This document shows positions 44,812 through 46,365 of a stretch of DNA of 46,365 nucleotides, piece after piece. Every line of letters starts with the position of its first letter. Positions within the stretch are counted from its first letter, which is position 1. The stretch covers positions 1 to 46,365 of the forward strand of contig JBEBXQ010000021.1 of the NCBI GenBank assembly GCA_040391535.1. Direction: 5' to 3'. Below the pieces are notes generated by a model. It did no database searches, was not told the DNA's origin, and was given only the letters and a program-made list of their open reading frames with translations. The stretch is from JBEBXQ01 sp040391535 (GTDB lineage Bacteria; Bacteroidota; Bacteroidia; Cytophagales; Spirosomataceae). Both the position numbers and the translations under genes were made by a program.

Positions 44812-44884
44812 GACTTAAAGAAAAAATACGGAAACGATATCGGATGTTAAAATCCGGTACTTTTAAATAATACATAACAGGGAC

Positions 44885-44914
44885 TTGCGGAACTGATCTG
44901 ACTCGTTATTTTTG
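44885..44914 (+). promoter_or_regulatory. Promoter of the GH3-family gene
   Basis: TTG at 44885-44887 and TATTTTTG at 44907-44914 are separated by 19 bp. The transcript would begin at about 44919-44921, just before the ATG at 44922, so the mRNA should be nearly leaderless. Confidence 0.55.
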
Positions 44915-44921
44915 CTGTATT

Positions 44922-46365
44922 ATGGGAATAAGATCAATACTAAGCCGCCCGGTTGCTGACTATATTATCAGGCAGGAAACGACATGGATATATAATGGTG
45001 CGGAAGCACAAAGGAAGACGCTTCGGTCACTGATCAGTAAAGGTGGCGCAACACGCTTCGGGAAAGAACATCACTTTGATGAAATCAGGGATTACAATGA
45101 TTTTCGTCAGGCGGTATCGCTGAATGACTATGAAGGGATCCGCAGTTATATTGAAGCCGTTCTTAACGGAGAAGAAAATGTTCTTTGGCCGGGGAAGCCT
45201 TTATATTTTGCGAAAACCTCCGGTACAACTTCCGGGGTGAAATATATTCCGATTACCCATGATTCCATTCATAACCATATCAACTCCGCGCGTAATGCGA
45301 TCCTGAGCTATGTACATGAAACAGGGAAATCCCGTTTTCTGGATGGAAATCTGATTTTTCTTTCAGGCAGTCCGGAATTAACGACCAAAGCGGGTATTCA
45401 CATAGGTCGTCTGTCGGGTATCTCTAATCATCACGTGCCGGGTTATCTCAGAACAAATCAGCTACCATCTTATGAAACCAACTGTATAGAAGACTGGGAA
45501 ACCAAGCTGGAGAAAATCATTGATGAAACAATCGGAAAACCCATGTCGCTGATTTCGGGGATTCCGCCCTGGGTACAGATGTATTTTGACCGGATTATAC
45601 AACGTACCGGGAAAAAGATAAAAGACGTTTTTCCTGATTTTTCACTCTTTATATATGGGGGGGTTAATTTCGAACCTTATAAAGCCAAATTGTTTGATGC
45701 TATCGGAAAGCAGATTGACTCCATTGAAACCTACCCGGCTTCTGAAGGTTTTATTGCTTATCAGGACTCGCAGGATGCAGATGGTTTGCTGCTATTACTG
45801 AATACCGGGATTTTCTTTGAATTTATTCCGGTAGAGAATTTCTTTGATGAGCACCCTGTAAGATTGGGAATTGAGGAAGTAGAACTGGGGCGAAACTATG
45901 CGCTTGTGATTAATAGTAATGCCGGCTTGTGGGGCTACTCCATCGGAGATACCATCCGTTTCACCTCATTAGATCCTTACCGCATTGTCGTATCAGGCAG
46001 GATCAAGCATTTTCTATCGGCTTTTGGCGAACATGTGATAGGAGAAGAAGTAGAGAAGGCACTCCGGTATGCAATGGAACGGCAACCCCGTACCGAAGTC
46101 GTGGAGTTTACAGTAGCACCCATGGTGAACCCTCCCGAAGGAGGAATGCCTTATCACGAATGGTTGATTGAATTTGCAAGTGAGCCTGAGGATATGGAGC
46201 GATTTGCAAATGATATTGATGAAAGGCTGTGCAAGCTCAATGTATATTATGATGATCTGATTACGGGATCCATCTTACGCAGATTAAAGATTACCCCTGT
46301 GGAGAAAAATGCCTTCATCAGATACATGAAGAGGTCGGGCAAGCTTGGGGGTCAGCACAAGGTAC
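44922..46365 (+). CDS. GH3-family acyl-adenylate-forming enzyme, 3' end cut by window
   Basis: This member of the ANL-related GH3 family (named after plant auxin-amido synthetases) activates a carboxylate with ATP and probably joins it to an amine or thiol. The frame runs open from the ATG at 44922 to the window end, giving 481 codons, close to the ~500 aa of complete bacterial members. The N-terminus MGIRSILSRPVADYI is typical of the family. The three nucleotide motifs are seen: YFAKTSGTTSGVKYIPIT, ETYPASEGFIAYQ and GLWGYSIGDTIRF. Bacterial substrates are unknown. It is divergent from mreB, with 184 bp between them. Confidence 0.9.
   Translation, partial: MGIRSILSRPVADYIIRQETTWIYNGAEAQRKTLRSLISKGGATRFGKEHHFDEIRDYNDFRQAVSLNDYEGIRSYIEAVLNGEENVLWPGKPLYFAKTSGTTSGVKYIPITHDSIHNHINSARNAILSYVHETGKSRFLDGNLIFLSGSPELTTKAGIHIGRLSGISNHHVPGYLRTNQLPSYETNCIEDWETKLEKIIDETIGKPMSLISGIPPWVQMYFDRIIQRTGKKIKDVFPDFSLFIYGGVNFEPYKAKLFDAIGKQIDSIETYPASEGFIAYQDSQDADGLLLLLNTGIFFEFIPVENFFDEHPVRLGIEEVELGRNYALVINSNAGLWGYSIGDTIRFTSLDPYRIVVSGRIKHFLSAFGEHVIGEEVEKALRYAMERQPRTEVVEFTVAPMVNPPEGGMPYHEWLIEFASEPEDMERFANDIDERLCKLNVYYDDLITGSILRRLKITPVEKNAFIRYMKRSGKLGGQHKV

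Overview
This window looks like a chromosomal segment from a Bacteroidota bacterium, most likely order Cytophagales (a Dyadobacter/Spirosomaceae-like lineage is my guess, not proven). The reasons are two SusC/SusD pairs, a FecI/FecR sigma/anti-sigma pair, TonB-linked receptors with carboxypeptidase-regulatory-like N-termini, a DUF4286 protein, a GH3-type acyl-adenylase, several promoters of the Bacteroidota type (TTTG or TTG, about 19 bp, TAnnTTTG), and almost no Shine-Dalgarno sites. I saw no rRNA, tRNA, CRISPR array or intact insertion sequence.

Layout. (a) 3-1307: 3' part of an RluB-type rRNA pseudouridine synthase whose disordered, charged N-terminus is encoded by ~93-96 bp tandem repeats. 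(b) 1457-8521: ECF sigma factor, FecR anti-sigma factor, SusC with an STN signalling domain, and SusD, closed by a strong terminator; this is a classic trans-envelope-regulated glycan uptake locus. (c) 8666-18404: an enzyme cluster with an MGH1-like glycoside hydrolase, a 1174-aa ThuA/PVC-type dehydrogenase/HEAT/jelly-roll/cupredoxin protein, a stand-alone ThuA protein, a Gfo/Idh/MocA oxidoreductase without the usual EKP motif, a TIM-barrel sugar epimerase/isomerase, a GH43 enzyme and a DoxX-like membrane protein. (d) 18894-23458: a membrane cytochrome c/LRR protein and a second PVC-type dehydrogenase/HEAT protein that ends in cytochrome c. (e) 23801-28856: thioesterase, DPP-IV-like peptidase, SMP-30-like protein, DgkA and a PhnP-like metallo-hydrolase. 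(f) 28862-33358: response regulator, TonB receptor with DUF4286 partner, and hibernation factor. (g) 33813-39952: a second SusC/SusD pair without enzymes, and a secreted YdcF-like protein. (h) 40043-44737, minus strand: nadD, gmk, a small anti-sigma-like protein, an ECF sigma factor, mreD, mreC and mreB. (i) 44922-end: a GH3-family acyl-adenylase, cut by the window edge.

The most unusual part is 1457-23458. It combines glycan import and hydrolysis with a set of exported redox proteins that carry heme c or type-1 copper and with ThuA and Gfo/Idh proteins, families linked in rhizobia to 3-keto-sugar metabolism. My inference is an oxidative polysaccharide utilisation locus in which sugars are oxidised in the periplasm or at the cell surface and electrons leave through cupredoxin and cytochrome c domains. 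Substrate and electron acceptor cannot be read from the sequence.
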